Shown here in pieces: positions 1-7,779 of a DNA stretch of 64,000 bases. The stretch comes from Streptomyces griseoluteus (GTDB taxonomy: Bacteria > Actinomycetota > Actinomycetes > Streptomycetales > Streptomycetaceae), in contig JOBE01000008.1 in NCBI GenBank assembly GCA_000717735.1, positions 1-64,000 of the forward strand. The letters are read 5' to 3'. The notes beneath the pieces are model-generated. The model was not told the DNA's origin, searched no databases, and saw only the letters and a program-made list of their open reading frames with translations. Each line of letters begins with the position of its first letter. The first letter of the stretch is position 1. A program made the position numbers and the translations under genes.

Positions 1-61
1 GCGCCCACCGAGATCTCCACCTCTCTATTCGTCGGCAGCGTCAGATGTGTATAAGAGACAG
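1..61 (+). other. Untrimmed Illumina Nextera i5 adapter (sequencing artefact)
   Basis: Bases 1-20 match the end of the P5 primer with two A-to-C differences. Bases 21-28 (ctctctat) are the Nextera S502/N502 index. Bases 29-61 match the Nextera Read 1 transposase adapter, ending in the 19-bp Tn5 mosaic end at 43-61. Translated across, it yields the well-known spurious N-termini MCIRDS and MYKRQ. Genomic sequence starts at 62. No open frame that begins here should be annotated. Confidence 0.97.
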
Positions 62-95
62 TGGGTGGGTGGGGAGCGGTGGGGCCGGTGGGGGT

Positions 96-1181
96 TCAGG
101 CCGTGCGCTTGCGCGGGGTCGTCTTCTTGGCCGGGGCCGCCTTCTTGGCCGTCACCTTCTTCGCCGGCGTCTTCTTCGCCGTGGCCTTCGGCTCCTCCTT
201 CGCCGCCGTCTTCTTCGCGGTGGTCTTCGCCGTGCTCTTCGCCGCCGTCTTCTTCGCCGTCCCGCCCGTGGCCTTCGACGTCGACTTGCGCGCCGGGGCC
301 GCCGTCTCCTTCGCGGGCGCCCTCGACGTGGACTTCTTGCCGCCCGTCTCCTTCGGCGTCCCACGCGGCTTGAACTCCGTCACCACGGCGTCCCCCTCGC
401 CACGCGCCTCCTTCGCCGCCCTGACGCTGTTCTCCAGGGCCGCCATCAGGTCGATGACCTGGCCACCGGCCGGCTCCCCCGGCTCCGGGGCCGCGACACC
501 CTCGCCGCCCTCCGCCTTCGCCGCGATCATCTCCTCGACCGCGGCGCGGTAATCGTCGTGCAGGGTACTGATGTCGACCTCGCCGAGCGTGGCCATCAGG
601 GCGTCCGCCAGGTCGAGTTCGGCCTCCCGTACGGCGACCGGGGTCTCCGGGGCCACCCCTTCCGGGGCGCGGATCTCGTCCGGCCAGAGCAGGCCGTGCA
701 TCGCGATCACGTCGTCCACGACCCTGAGCATGCCGAGGCGCTCGCGCCCCCTGAGGGCGAACTTGGCGACGGCCACCTTGTCGCTGCGCTTGAGCGCCTC
801 GCGGAGCAGCGTGTACGGCTTGGCGGCGGGTACGCCGTTCGCCGAGAGGTAGTACGCGGCGTCCATCTGGAGCGGGTCGATCTCACCGGCCGGCACGAAC
901 GACACGATCTCGATCGTCTTCGCCGTGGGGAGCGGCAGGGCGGCCAGGTCCTCGTCCGTGATCGGGATCATGGTCCCGTCCGCGTCCTCGTACGCCTTGC
1001 CGATCTCCGCCGCCGACAGCTCCTCGCCGTCGACCTCGCACACCTTCTTGTAGCGGACGCGGCCGCCGTCCTCGGTGTGGATCTGGCGAAAGGAGACGGA
1101 CCGGCTCTCCGTGGCGTTCACGAGCTTGATCGGGATGCTGACCAGGCCGAAGGATATGGCACCGTTCCAGATGGATCTCAC
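96..1181 (-). CDS. ku: Non-homologous end-joining protein Ku
   Basis: 361 aa, GTG start with gggaag five bases upstream. The N-terminus MRSIWNGAISFGLVSIPIKL is the hallmark of bacterial Ku; residues 1-260 cover the DNA-end-binding beta-barrel core. Bacterial Ku forms a homodimeric ring that threads onto double-strand ends and recruits LigD. The last ~75 residues are a Lys/Ala/Thr tail (KKTAAK-type repeats), the extended basic C-terminus known in actinomycete Ku that adds DNA binding. Transcribed divergently from the LigD-type polymerase gene across only 50 bp, so the promoters must lie back to back. The stop is 35 bp from the contig end. Function is secure; only the role of the tail is inferred. 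Confidence 0.95.
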   Translation of the reverse strand: MRSIWNGAISFGLVSIPIKLVNATESRSVSFRQIHTEDGGRVRYKKVCEVDGEELSAAEIGKAYEDADGTMIPITDEDLAALPLPTAKTIEIVSFVPAGEIDPLQMDAAYYLSANGVPAAKPYTLLREALKRSDKVAVAKFALRGRERLGMLRVVDDVIAMHGLLWPDEIRAPEGVAPETPVAVREAELDLADALMATLGEVDISTLHDDYRAAVEEMIAAKAEGGEGVAAPEPGEPAGGQVIDLMAALENSVRAAKEARGEGDAVVTEFKPRGTPKETGGKKSTSRAPAKETAAPARKSTSKATGGTAKKTAAKSTAKTTAKKTAAKEEPKATAKKTPAKKVTAKKAAPAKKTTPRKRTA

Positions 1182-1231
1182 GGTTCTTCCCTTTCGAGCC
1201 GAATCATCCGAAAACGTGGGATTCTCATCGT

Positions 1232-2128
1232 ATGACGCCCCTCACAGAGGTGGACGGACGGCGCCTGGCGCTCAGCAACCTGCACAAGGTGCTCCACCCG
1301 GTCACCGGCACCACCAAGGGGGAGGTGCTCCACTACTACGCGACCGTCGGGGCCGCGATCCTGCCGCATCTGCGGGACCGGCCCGTGTCCTTCCTGCGCT
1401 ATCCGGACGGTCCCGACGGGCAGCTCTTCTTCACGAAGAATCCGCCGCCCGGCACACCCTCCTGGGTGACGACCACCCCCGTACCCCGCTCCGAGGACCC
1501 CGGCGCCCGGCAGGTGGTGATCCAGGACCTCCCCTCGCTGATGTGGGCGTCGAACCTCGTGGTGGAGTTCCACACGCCCCAGTGGCGGACCTCCTCCCCC
1601 GCCGTCGCCGACCGCCTCGTCCTGGACCTCGACCCCGGGCCGCCCGCGACGGTCGTCGAGTGCTGCCGGGTCGCGCTGCACCTGCGCGAGCGGCTCGCCG
1701 CCGACGGTCTCGAAGCCTTCGCCAAGACCTCCGGGTCCAAGGGGCTGCACCTGCTCGTACCCGTGGTGCCGACACCGTCCGCGCAGGTCTCGGCGTACGC
1801 GAGGCAGCTTGCCGTCGAGGCGGAGGCGGCGCTGCCCAAGCTGGTCGTGCACCGGATGGCCAAGGCGCTGCGGCCCGGGAAGGTCTTCGTCGACCACAGC
1901 CAGAACGCCGCCGCCAAGACCACCGCCACCCCGTACACCCTGCGGGCCCGGGCCCGGCCCGCCGTCTCCGCCCCCGTCACCTGGGAGGAGGTGGAGGACG
2001 GCGCCCACCGCGCCGCGACCCCGGAGGCCCTCGTCCTCCTGATGGACGACATCACGCCACGTCTTGAGCGGTACGGGGACCTCCTGGCGCCCCTTTTCGA
2101 GCCCGAACGGGCGGGGAGGCTGCCGTGA
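1232..2128 (+). CDS. LigD-type NHEJ polymerase/primase (stand-alone PolDom)
   Basis: 298 aa. An archaeo-eukaryotic-primase type polymerase that fills gaps at broken ends, preferring ribonucleotides in this family. Visible motifs are the catalytic DLDPG near residues 132-136, SGSKGLHLLVP near 168-178, and FVDHSQN near 213-219 carrying the third metal-binding Asp. The length equals one PolDom. The ligase is a separate gene overlapping by four bases (GTGA at 2125-2128), so this is a split LigD, translationally coupled. Divergent from ku. No phosphoesterase domain is present here. Confidence 0.93.
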   Translation: MTPLTEVDGRRLALSNLHKVLHPVTGTTKGEVLHYYATVGAAILPHLRDRPVSFLRYPDGPDGQLFFTKNPPPGTPSWVTTTPVPRSEDPGARQVVIQDLPSLMWASNLVVEFHTPQWRTSSPAVADRLVLDLDPGPPATVVECCRVALHLRERLAADGLEAFAKTSGSKGLHLLVPVVPTPSAQVSAYARQLAVEAEAALPKLVVHRMAKALRPGKVFVDHSQNAAAKTTATPYTLRARARPAVSAPVTWEEVEDGAHRAATPEALVLLMDDITPRLERYGDLLAPLFEPERAGRLP

Positions 2129-3090
2129 GGGGCGCCGGGGGCCCGGGGGGTGCCGGGTGCTCGGGGGACGCCGGCGGCTCGGGCGCCGCCGGCCCCGCGG
2201 CCGTCGTGCTGTTCCCGCCCGTCGATGTCATGCGGCCGCGGCCCGCCGACGAGATCCCCGTACAGGCCGAGCCGCCCCGGGAGCTGCAGTACTCGCTCAA
2301 GCTGGACGGGTTCCGCGCGCTCGCCTTCGTCCTCGGCGACGGGCGCGTCGTCCTCCAGTCCCGCTCCCGACGCGACCTCGCCCCCGAGTTCCCCGACATC
2401 GCCGCCCACCTGCGCGACCAGCTGCCGCCCGGGATCGTCCTGGACGGGGAACTGTGCGCCTACCGGGAGGGGCGGCTCAGCTTCACCGACCTGCTGCGCT
2501 CTCACCCCGACCGGGTACGCGCAGGCGTGCCCGTCTCGTACATCGCCTTCGACCTCCTCGCCGTCCCCGGCCGGGACGTACGGAGCCTGCCGCTGCGCGA
2601 CCGGTGGGAGCTGCTCGGAACAGCCCTGCGGGAGGCCCGGCCGCCGATCCAGCGCGTCCTGGCCACCCTCGACGAGGAGACCGCGCGCGCCTGGTTCCAC
2701 GACCTGCGGGAAGCAGGCGTCGAGGGGATCGTCGCGAAGCTCCTCGGCTCCCCCTACCGCTCGGGGCACACCTGGGCCTGGCGGAAGATCCGGCACGCGG
2801 ACACCAGCGACGGCGCGCTCCTCGGCGTCCTCGGCCCCGCCGACCGGCCCCGGGCCCTGGTCGTACGGCTCCCCGACGGCCGCACCGTGACCACCTCGCC
2901 CCGGCTCACCCCGGCCCAGTCGCGCGAGGTCGGCGCCCTGGTGGGCGACCGCGCCGGGCCGCTCGTCCAGGAGCCGGAACACGGGCCCGTGCGATGGGTG
3001 GACCCCCCGGTACCCGTCGAGCTGCGGCAGATCGCGGGGCGACAGCGGCAGGAGAACCCGACCTTCGTGCGCGTACGGGGCGAAGGGTGA
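2125..3090 (+). CDS. ATP-dependent DNA ligase (LigD ligase domain)
   Basis: 321 aa from the GTG at 2125 that overlaps the polymerase stop. Nucleotidyltransferase motif I is KLDGFR (adenylated Lys) after LQYS; motif IIIa is YIAFDLLAVPG, motif IV EGIVAK, and motif V WRKIRH. An OB-fold region follows to the C-terminus. The first ~27 residues are Gly/Ala-rich and unlike a ligase; an in-frame GTG at 2206 just before LFPPVDVM is an alternative start, though the coupled overlap favours 2125. It would seal ends after Ku and polymerase action. About 200 bp without a gene follow. Confidence 0.9.
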   Translation: MRGAGGPGGAGCSGDAGGSGAAGPAAVVLFPPVDVMRPRPADEIPVQAEPPRELQYSLKLDGFRALAFVLGDGRVVLQSRSRRDLAPEFPDIAAHLRDQLPPGIVLDGELCAYREGRLSFTDLLRSHPDRVRAGVPVSYIAFDLLAVPGRDVRSLPLRDRWELLGTALREARPPIQRVLATLDEETARAWFHDLREAGVEGIVAKLLGSPYRSGHTWAWRKIRHADTSDGALLGVLGPADRPRALVVRLPDGRTVTTSPRLTPAQSREVGALVGDRAGPLVQEPEHGPVRWVDPPVPVELRQIAGRQRQENPTFVRVRGEG

Positions 3091-3133
3091 GCCGCCGTCC
3101 GCCGATGCAGGGCGGAACTGTCGCCGAGTCGTA

Positions 3134-3160
3134 TACGCAGCGCAACTGCCTTGCTGCGTA
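3134..3160. promoter_or_regulatory. Dyad upstream of HEAT-repeat gene
   Basis: Perfect 8-bp inverted arms tacgcagc (3134-3141) and gctgcgta (3153-3160) with an 11-bp spacer. It lies ~130 bp before the probable ATG at 3292 in an otherwise featureless 201-bp gap. It could be an operator or a small hairpin; no regulator is implied by the sequence. Confidence 0.35.
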
Positions 3161-3291
3161 CCGTACATGGCGCAAAGAGAACGCAACGGAAGCCTCCCGC
3201 ACAGCCGGTGTCGCCGCTACCGCCTCGTCACCCCTCCCGTGGTGCACACTTGCTGCCTGGTACAGCGCTCACGGGGAAGGCGGCCTGGTAC

Positions 3292-5442
3292 ATGCTGACG
3301 GGGATCGAGGAGGTCGACTGGGCCTCATTGGGGCACGCGTACGGCCCCGCGGACGACGTGCCAGAGCTGCTCCGCGGACTCGCCTCCGCCGACCCCGCCG
3401 AGCGGGAGACCGCCCTCGACGGCATGTACGGGGCCGTGCACCACCAGGGCGACGTCTACGACTCCACCCTCGCCTGCATCCCCTTCCTCCTCGAACTCGT
3501 CGCCGACCCCGCCGTCCAGGACCGCGGCTGCATCGTCGAACTGCTCACCAGCATCGGCGGGATCGAACTCGACGACGACGACGAACTGGACGAACTCGGC
3601 GCCGACGACGAGGAGTTCATCCCCGCCGCCAACTACGCCATGGCCGCCGCCGCCATCGCCGCCGGCGCCGACGTCTTCCTCGGGCTCGTCTCCGACCCCG
3701 ACCCCGAGGTGCGGCTCACCGCGCCCTGCGCCCTCGCCTCCCTCCACCCCGAGCCCGCCCGCGTCCTGACCCTCCTGCGGGAGCGGCTCACCGTCGAGCG
3801 GGACACCGAGGTACGGCTCGCCCTCGTCGCCGCCGTCGGACGCATCGCCCTGCGGCACGCCTCACTGCGCACCGAGACCGTCGGCTGGCTCGGCTGGCTC
3901 GCCCGCGCCGCCCAGGACCCCGGGCTCCGCCTCGCCGCCCTCGCCCAGCGGGCCCGGTGTGCCCCCGGCGACATCCCCGACGACGTCGTGCCCTGCGTGA
4001 CGGGGCTCCTGGAGGAGATCAGGACCACGGCCCACCGGCCCGAACCCGCGGGACCCGAGCGGCCGGCCACCTCCACGCTCATCGGACAGTTCCGGGAGCT
4101 CCTCGAGGAGCACGCCGCCGGACGGCCCGCCCCCTGGACCGAGGAGCTGCTGCGGACCCTCCACACCGCCCTCGACGACCGGGTCGACGACCGCATCGCA
4201 CTCATCCTCGCCCAGCTGCGCAGCCCCGACTGGGGGCAGCGCTCCGACGCGATCTGGCTGTGCGGCGGGTTGATACGGATCTGGCGCGGGCGGTACGAGG
4301 AAGTCGTCCGGCTCGTCGGCGCGCAGCTCCAGGACCCCGAGCCGCGGCTCCGCGAGGCCGCCGCCTCCTTCCTCGAGCGGCTCTTCGAGCTGGGCGCGCC
4401 CGCCGCGGACGCGCTCGTCGCGCGCCTCACCGCCGGTCCTGGGGCGGGGGCGGGGCGCGGGCCCGGGGGGTCCCGTCGGCCCGGTGGTGCCGGTGGTGCC
4501 GGTGGTGCCGGTCCGCGTGGGGGCGTCGGGCGGTCCGGGCGGGACGGGGTGCTTCTCGCGCTGGCCCGCGCCGGGGACACCCGCGCCGTTCCGCTGCTCG
4601 CGCGCGCCCTGGAGGAGGGCGAGGTACGGCGGGAGCTGCTGTACGCCATGGACGGGCTCGGGCCCTCCGCCGCCATGCTCGCCCCGCTGCTGCGGCGCCG
4701 GCTCGCCGAGGTCGAGCTCGACGAGCGGCTCCACGACCGGGCCACGCCCCTGCTGTACGCCCTCGGGGCCGTACGGGGCGGCCAGGCCCTGCCGGAGGTC
4801 CTGCGGGTCCTGCGCGGGGCGCCGCCCAACCGGCGCGACTGGGTGCGCGAGGCCGCCCTGCGGACCCTGGCGGCCTTCGGGCCCGCCGCCCGGGAGGCCG
4901 TACCCGACATGCGAAGACTCATGGCCTCCGAATCGGCCGCCGTCGCCACCGCCGCGGCACGTGCCCTGTGGGCGGCCGAGGGCGACCTGGCGGAGGTCCT
5001 GCCGGCCCTGGAACGATGGCTGCGGCCGGGCGCCTCGGGCGCCGACCGGTGCGCCGCGGCCCAGGCCCTCGGCGAGATCGGCCCGGCCGCCGCCGCCGCT
5101 GCTCCCGCCCTCCGGCCCGGGCTTGCCTCGCGGGATCTGTGGGTGCGGGTCCGCAGCGCCGCGGCCCTGTGGCGGGTGTCCGGGGACACGGCGGCGGCCC
5201 TGCCGGTGCTGCTCGCCGCCTGGGAGGAGAACCGGCACGCGCGCGTGGACGTCGCCGAGTGCCTGGCGGAGATGGGGCCCGCCGCTGCCTCCGCGCAGCT
5301 GGTGGTCCTCACGGAGCTGACCCGTCGGCGGCGGCACAACGCTCGCGAGGGCGCCTCCGGGAGCCACGACGTCCATCTCGACGAGAAGCTGCTGACCTTG
5401 TGCCGGGCTGCGTTGGCCCGGATGGAGCTCGGGGTCTTCTAG
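3292..5442 (+). CDS. HEAT-repeat (PBS lyase-type) protein
   Basis: 716 aa from the ATG at 3292. The frame stays open upstream to 3151, but that stretch has non-coding-like composition and MLTGIEEVDWASLGHAYGPA is the normal kind of start. The protein is built of repeated helical pairs such as DPDPEVRLTA, DPEPRLREAAASFL and RDLWVRVRSAAALW. These are HEAT/PBS-lyase repeats forming a protein-binding solenoid. A Gly/Ala/Pro-rich linker at about residues 382-415 splits N- and C-terminal solenoids and is encoded by a ggtgcc tandem tract near 4480-4515. No catalytic motif, signal peptide or membrane segment is seen. The partner is unknown. Confidence 0.85.
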   Translation: MLTGIEEVDWASLGHAYGPADDVPELLRGLASADPAERETALDGMYGAVHHQGDVYDSTLACIPFLLELVADPAVQDRGCIVELLTSIGGIELDDDDELDELGADDEEFIPAANYAMAAAAIAAGADVFLGLVSDPDPEVRLTAPCALASLHPEPARVLTLLRERLTVERDTEVRLALVAAVGRIALRHASLRTETVGWLGWLARAAQDPGLRLAALAQRARCAPGDIPDDVVPCVTGLLEEIRTTAHRPEPAGPERPATSTLIGQFRELLEEHAAGRPAPWTEELLRTLHTALDDRVDDRIALILAQLRSPDWGQRSDAIWLCGGLIRIWRGRYEEVVRLVGAQLQDPEPRLREAAASFLERLFELGAPAADALVARLTAGPGAGAGRGPGGSRRPGGAGGAGGAGPRGGVGRSGRDGVLLALARAGDTRAVPLLARALEEGEVRRELLYAMDGLGPSAAMLAPLLRRRLAEVELDERLHDRATPLLYALGAVRGGQALPEVLRVLRGAPPNRRDWVREAALRTLAAFGPAAREAVPDMRRLMASESAAVATAAARALWAAEGDLAEVLPALERWLRPGASGADRCAAAQALGEIGPAAAAAAPALRPGLASRDLWVRVRSAAALWRVSGDTAAALPVLLAAWEENRHARVDVAECLAEMGPAAASAQLVVLTELTRRRRHNAREGASGSHDVHLDEKLLTLCRAALARMELGVF

Positions 5443-5525
5443 AGTCGGCGGGGGTGCGCTGGGTGGGTTTGCGCCTGGCCGGTGGGCCTTGCGCCTGCCC
5501 GGTGACCCTGCGTGGGGGCCGTTCC

Positions 5526-5630
5526 GGGGGTCGCGTTCGGGACTGCATGATTTACGGCGCTTCTGGCCAGTCTTTGTAGCCCATTCTTTTTGCGCCACAA
5601 ATAACGCTTCACGTCCCGAACGCGACCCCC
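5526..5630. repeat. 18-bp perfect inverted repeat flanking an AT-richer core
   Basis: The arms at 5526-5543 and 5613-5630 are exact reverse complements over 18 bp. They enclose ~69 bp that is clearly poorer in G/C than the surroundings. A second short pair (ggcgc at 5556-5560, gcgcc at 5592-5596) sits inside. It lies between two plus-strand genes. It could fold as a long hairpin (terminator or small RNA) or be a MITE-like remnant. A 20-bp-period direct repeat (ttgcgcctg-c-ccggtg, 5469-5484 and 5489-5504) lies just upstream. Confidence 0.6.
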
Positions 5631-5719
5631 TCCACGTCCCCCGCTCCCGTCTTCGGTCGTCTGCGGCTTGCCCTTCCAGCGGTGGGCAAAAGGGGCTTTC
5701 CTCCGAATAGGGTCTCCCT

Positions 5720-6451
5720 GTGGAGAGTCGGGTGAAGCCTCGTGGGGTGTTCGTCGCCGTCTGTGGCCTGCTGTTCGTCGCGGGGTGTGGTGAAGGCGCC
5801 CTTGAGAGTGCCGGTGCCACTCCTGCCGCCGTGGGGCCCGTACGGCTCTGGCCCGAGCTGCCGCCCGCCACCGATCCGCCGTTCGACTACGGGGAGTCGG
5901 ACACCTCGCGCGTCCCCGGCCTCGAGATTTCCGGCGACGACGTCCGTTCCGTCGACGCCGTGGCGGTCGTCCGCGCCGAGGTGCGGGCCCGGCCCGGCGC
6001 GTACAGCGGTCCCGACGGGATGTACGAGGAGACCGCTCGCGCCATTGCGGCCTGTGGCAGCGCTCCTGCCGGCTGTCCCGTCATGCGGCCGTACTACCGG
6101 GACCTCACCGGCAACGGGCGGGACGAGCTCATCGTGGGGATCCGCATGCCCGAGCAGCAGGTGGGGATCCGGGTCTACCTCGCCGAGAACGGTGGGCTCA
6201 CCCGGATCATGTCCACCGTCGACCAGGTCGTCAGCGTCGAGCTGGCAGGGCGGGATCTGATCATGCGGGTCGCTTCGGCGGGCATCCCCGGGTACGAGTA
6301 CCGCACCGCCTGGTCCTGGGACGAGCAGCAGCACAGCATGCTGCCCACCCGGGACGAGATCGTGCGGGTGAGGCCCTCGGCCGGGGCCGTTCCCCGTCTT
6401 GTCGGTCCGACGCCCACGGGCGTCCCCTCGCCCGTCGAGACCGGCCCGTGA
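5720..6451 (+). CDS. Lipoprotein paired with sensor kinase
   Basis: 243 aa, GTG start (an in-frame GTG at 5732 is the alternative). The N-terminus ends in the lipobox FVAGC with Cys23 as predicted lipidation site, so the mature protein should be tethered outside the membrane. The body contains PYYRDLTGNGRDELIVGIRM, an FG-GAP/VCBS-like turn, then a C-terminal Pro-rich end. Its stop overlaps the kinase start by 4 nt (GTGA), a strong sign of joint function. The arrangement recalls CseA-CseC, where a lipoprotein tunes an envelope-stress kinase, but sequence similarity to CseA cannot be judged here. Confidence 0.8.
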   Translation: MESRVKPRGVFVAVCGLLFVAGCGEGALESAGATPAAVGPVRLWPELPPATDPPFDYGESDTSRVPGLEISGDDVRSVDAVAVVRAEVRARPGAYSGPDGMYEETARAIAACGSAPAGCPVMRPYYRDLTGNGRDELIVGIRMPEQQVGIRVYLAENGGLTRIMSTVDQVVSVELAGRDLIMRVASAGIPGYEYRTAWSWDEQQHSMLPTRDEIVRVRPSAGAVPRLVGPTPTGVPSPVETGP

Positions 6452-7719
6452 GGGCGCCCCGGCTGCCCGCCTGGACCGCGACCCTCACGTGGAAGGCCGC
6501 CGTCTTCATCGGAGTGATGTGCTGCGCTCTCGCGGCTCTGCTCGGTGTTCTCGTGCATGTCTCCGTGGCCGGGCAGACGGTTGGCGACTCCCGGGAGAAG
6601 GCGCTCGCGCGGCTTGACGAGGTCACTCGGCTGTACGAGTCGGGCGAGCCGATCCCCCGGTTCTCCGGCATCGATCCGGCGGGGCTTCCGGCGGCCTTGC
6701 GGGCGCTCGCCGTCCGGGGCGAGCGGGGCACGGTGGTCGGTGACCACGAGGGCCGGCCGACGATGTGGGCGGCGGGGCCCGCCGACGGGCGCGCCCTCGC
6801 CGTGCGCGTCGACTACACCCAGAGCTCCGAGACGATCGACGCGCTCGACCGTTCGATCCTCGGCTCCTCCGTCCTCGCGATCGGGGCGACGCTGCTCGTG
6901 GGCGCCTTCGCCGTCACCCGGGTCACCCGCCGGCTGCACCTGACCGCCCAGGTGGCCCGCCGGATCAGCGCCGGCGATCTCGACGCGCGCGTGGACGATC
7001 CCCGGACCAAGGACCCCTCGCGTCCGCAGGACGAGGTGGCGACGGTCTCCGGGGCGCTCGACACCATGGCCTCCACGCTTCAGCGCAAGCTGCAGAGCGA
7101 GCAGCGGTTCACCGCCGATGTGGCCCATGAGCTGCGCACGCCTTTGACCGGGCTTTCTGCCGCCGCCGAGCTGCTGCCGGAGGGGCGGCCCTCGGAGCTC
7201 GTGCGGGACCGGGTGCGGGCCATGCGGGGACTGACCGAGGATCTTCTGGAGATCTCGCGGCTCGACGCGCGCAACGAGACCGTGGATCTGGCCGTGCACG
7301 CGCTCGGTGAGCTTGCCGAGCGGGTGGTTCGGGCGTCGGGCACGGAGACCGGGGTGCGGGTCGTGCGGGACGCCACCGTGGAGACGGACCGGCGGCGGCT
7401 CGAGCGGGTCCTCGGCAATCTCGTGGCCAACGCCCACAAGCACGGGGCCCCGCCCGTGGTCGTCACCGTCGACGGGCCCGTGGTGTCCGTACGGGACCAT
7501 GGGAGTGGATACCCCCGCTATCTGATCAAGTCGGGGCCCCAGCGCTTTCGGACCGAGGGCGGGGGCAAGGGGCATGGGCTGGGGTTGACGATCGCCGTGG
7601 GGCAGGCCGAGGTGATCGGCGCCGAGCTCGTGTTCGCCGACGCGGAAGGCGGGGGCGCCGTCGCCCGGCTGCGGCTTCCCGAGTACGTCCCTCTCGGAGA
7701 GGACGCGCCGACCGACTGA
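6448..7719 (+). CDS. Sensor histidine kinase
   Basis: 423 aa. It has an N-terminal membrane segment (about residues 13-35), a ~95-aa extracytoplasmic loop, a second segment (about 138-158), HAMP, and a HisKA dimerisation domain with the phospho-acceptor in FTADVAHELRTPLTGL. The HATPase domain shows N box NLVANAHKHG, G1 VRDHGSGYP and G2 GKGHGLGLTIA. All catalytic elements look intact. It is coupled to the upstream lipoprotein by a 4-nt overlap. No response regulator lies in the adjacent genes, so the partner must be elsewhere. The next gene begins 60 bp later and is a SEDS protein, which hints at cell-envelope sensing. Confidence 0.9.
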   Translation: MRAPRLPAWTATLTWKAAVFIGVMCCALAALLGVLVHVSVAGQTVGDSREKALARLDEVTRLYESGEPIPRFSGIDPAGLPAALRALAVRGERGTVVGDHEGRPTMWAAGPADGRALAVRVDYTQSSETIDALDRSILGSSVLAIGATLLVGAFAVTRVTRRLHLTAQVARRISAGDLDARVDDPRTKDPSRPQDEVATVSGALDTMASTLQRKLQSEQRFTADVAHELRTPLTGLSAAAELLPEGRPSELVRDRVRAMRGLTEDLLEISRLDARNETVDLAVHALGELAERVVRASGTETGVRVVRDATVETDRRRLERVLGNLVANAHKHGAPPVVVTVDGPVVSVRDHGSGYPRYLIKSGPQRFRTEGGGKGHGLGLTIAVGQAEVIGAELVFADAEGGGAVARLRLPEYVPLGEDAPTD

Positions 7720-7779
7720 GCGGACGGCACACCGTCACACAAAAGGGACATAGGGCATACCGCTTGCTACGTTGCGGCC

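Noticed and set aside
45..1235. Plus-strand frames beginning MCIRDS and MYKRQ over the ku gene
   Set aside because: They start in the sequencing adapter and run antisense to ku.
2064..5579. Very long Arg/Pro-rich plus-strand frame
   Set aside because: Out of frame with the ligase and HEAT-repeat genes; composition is that of a GC-rich shadow.
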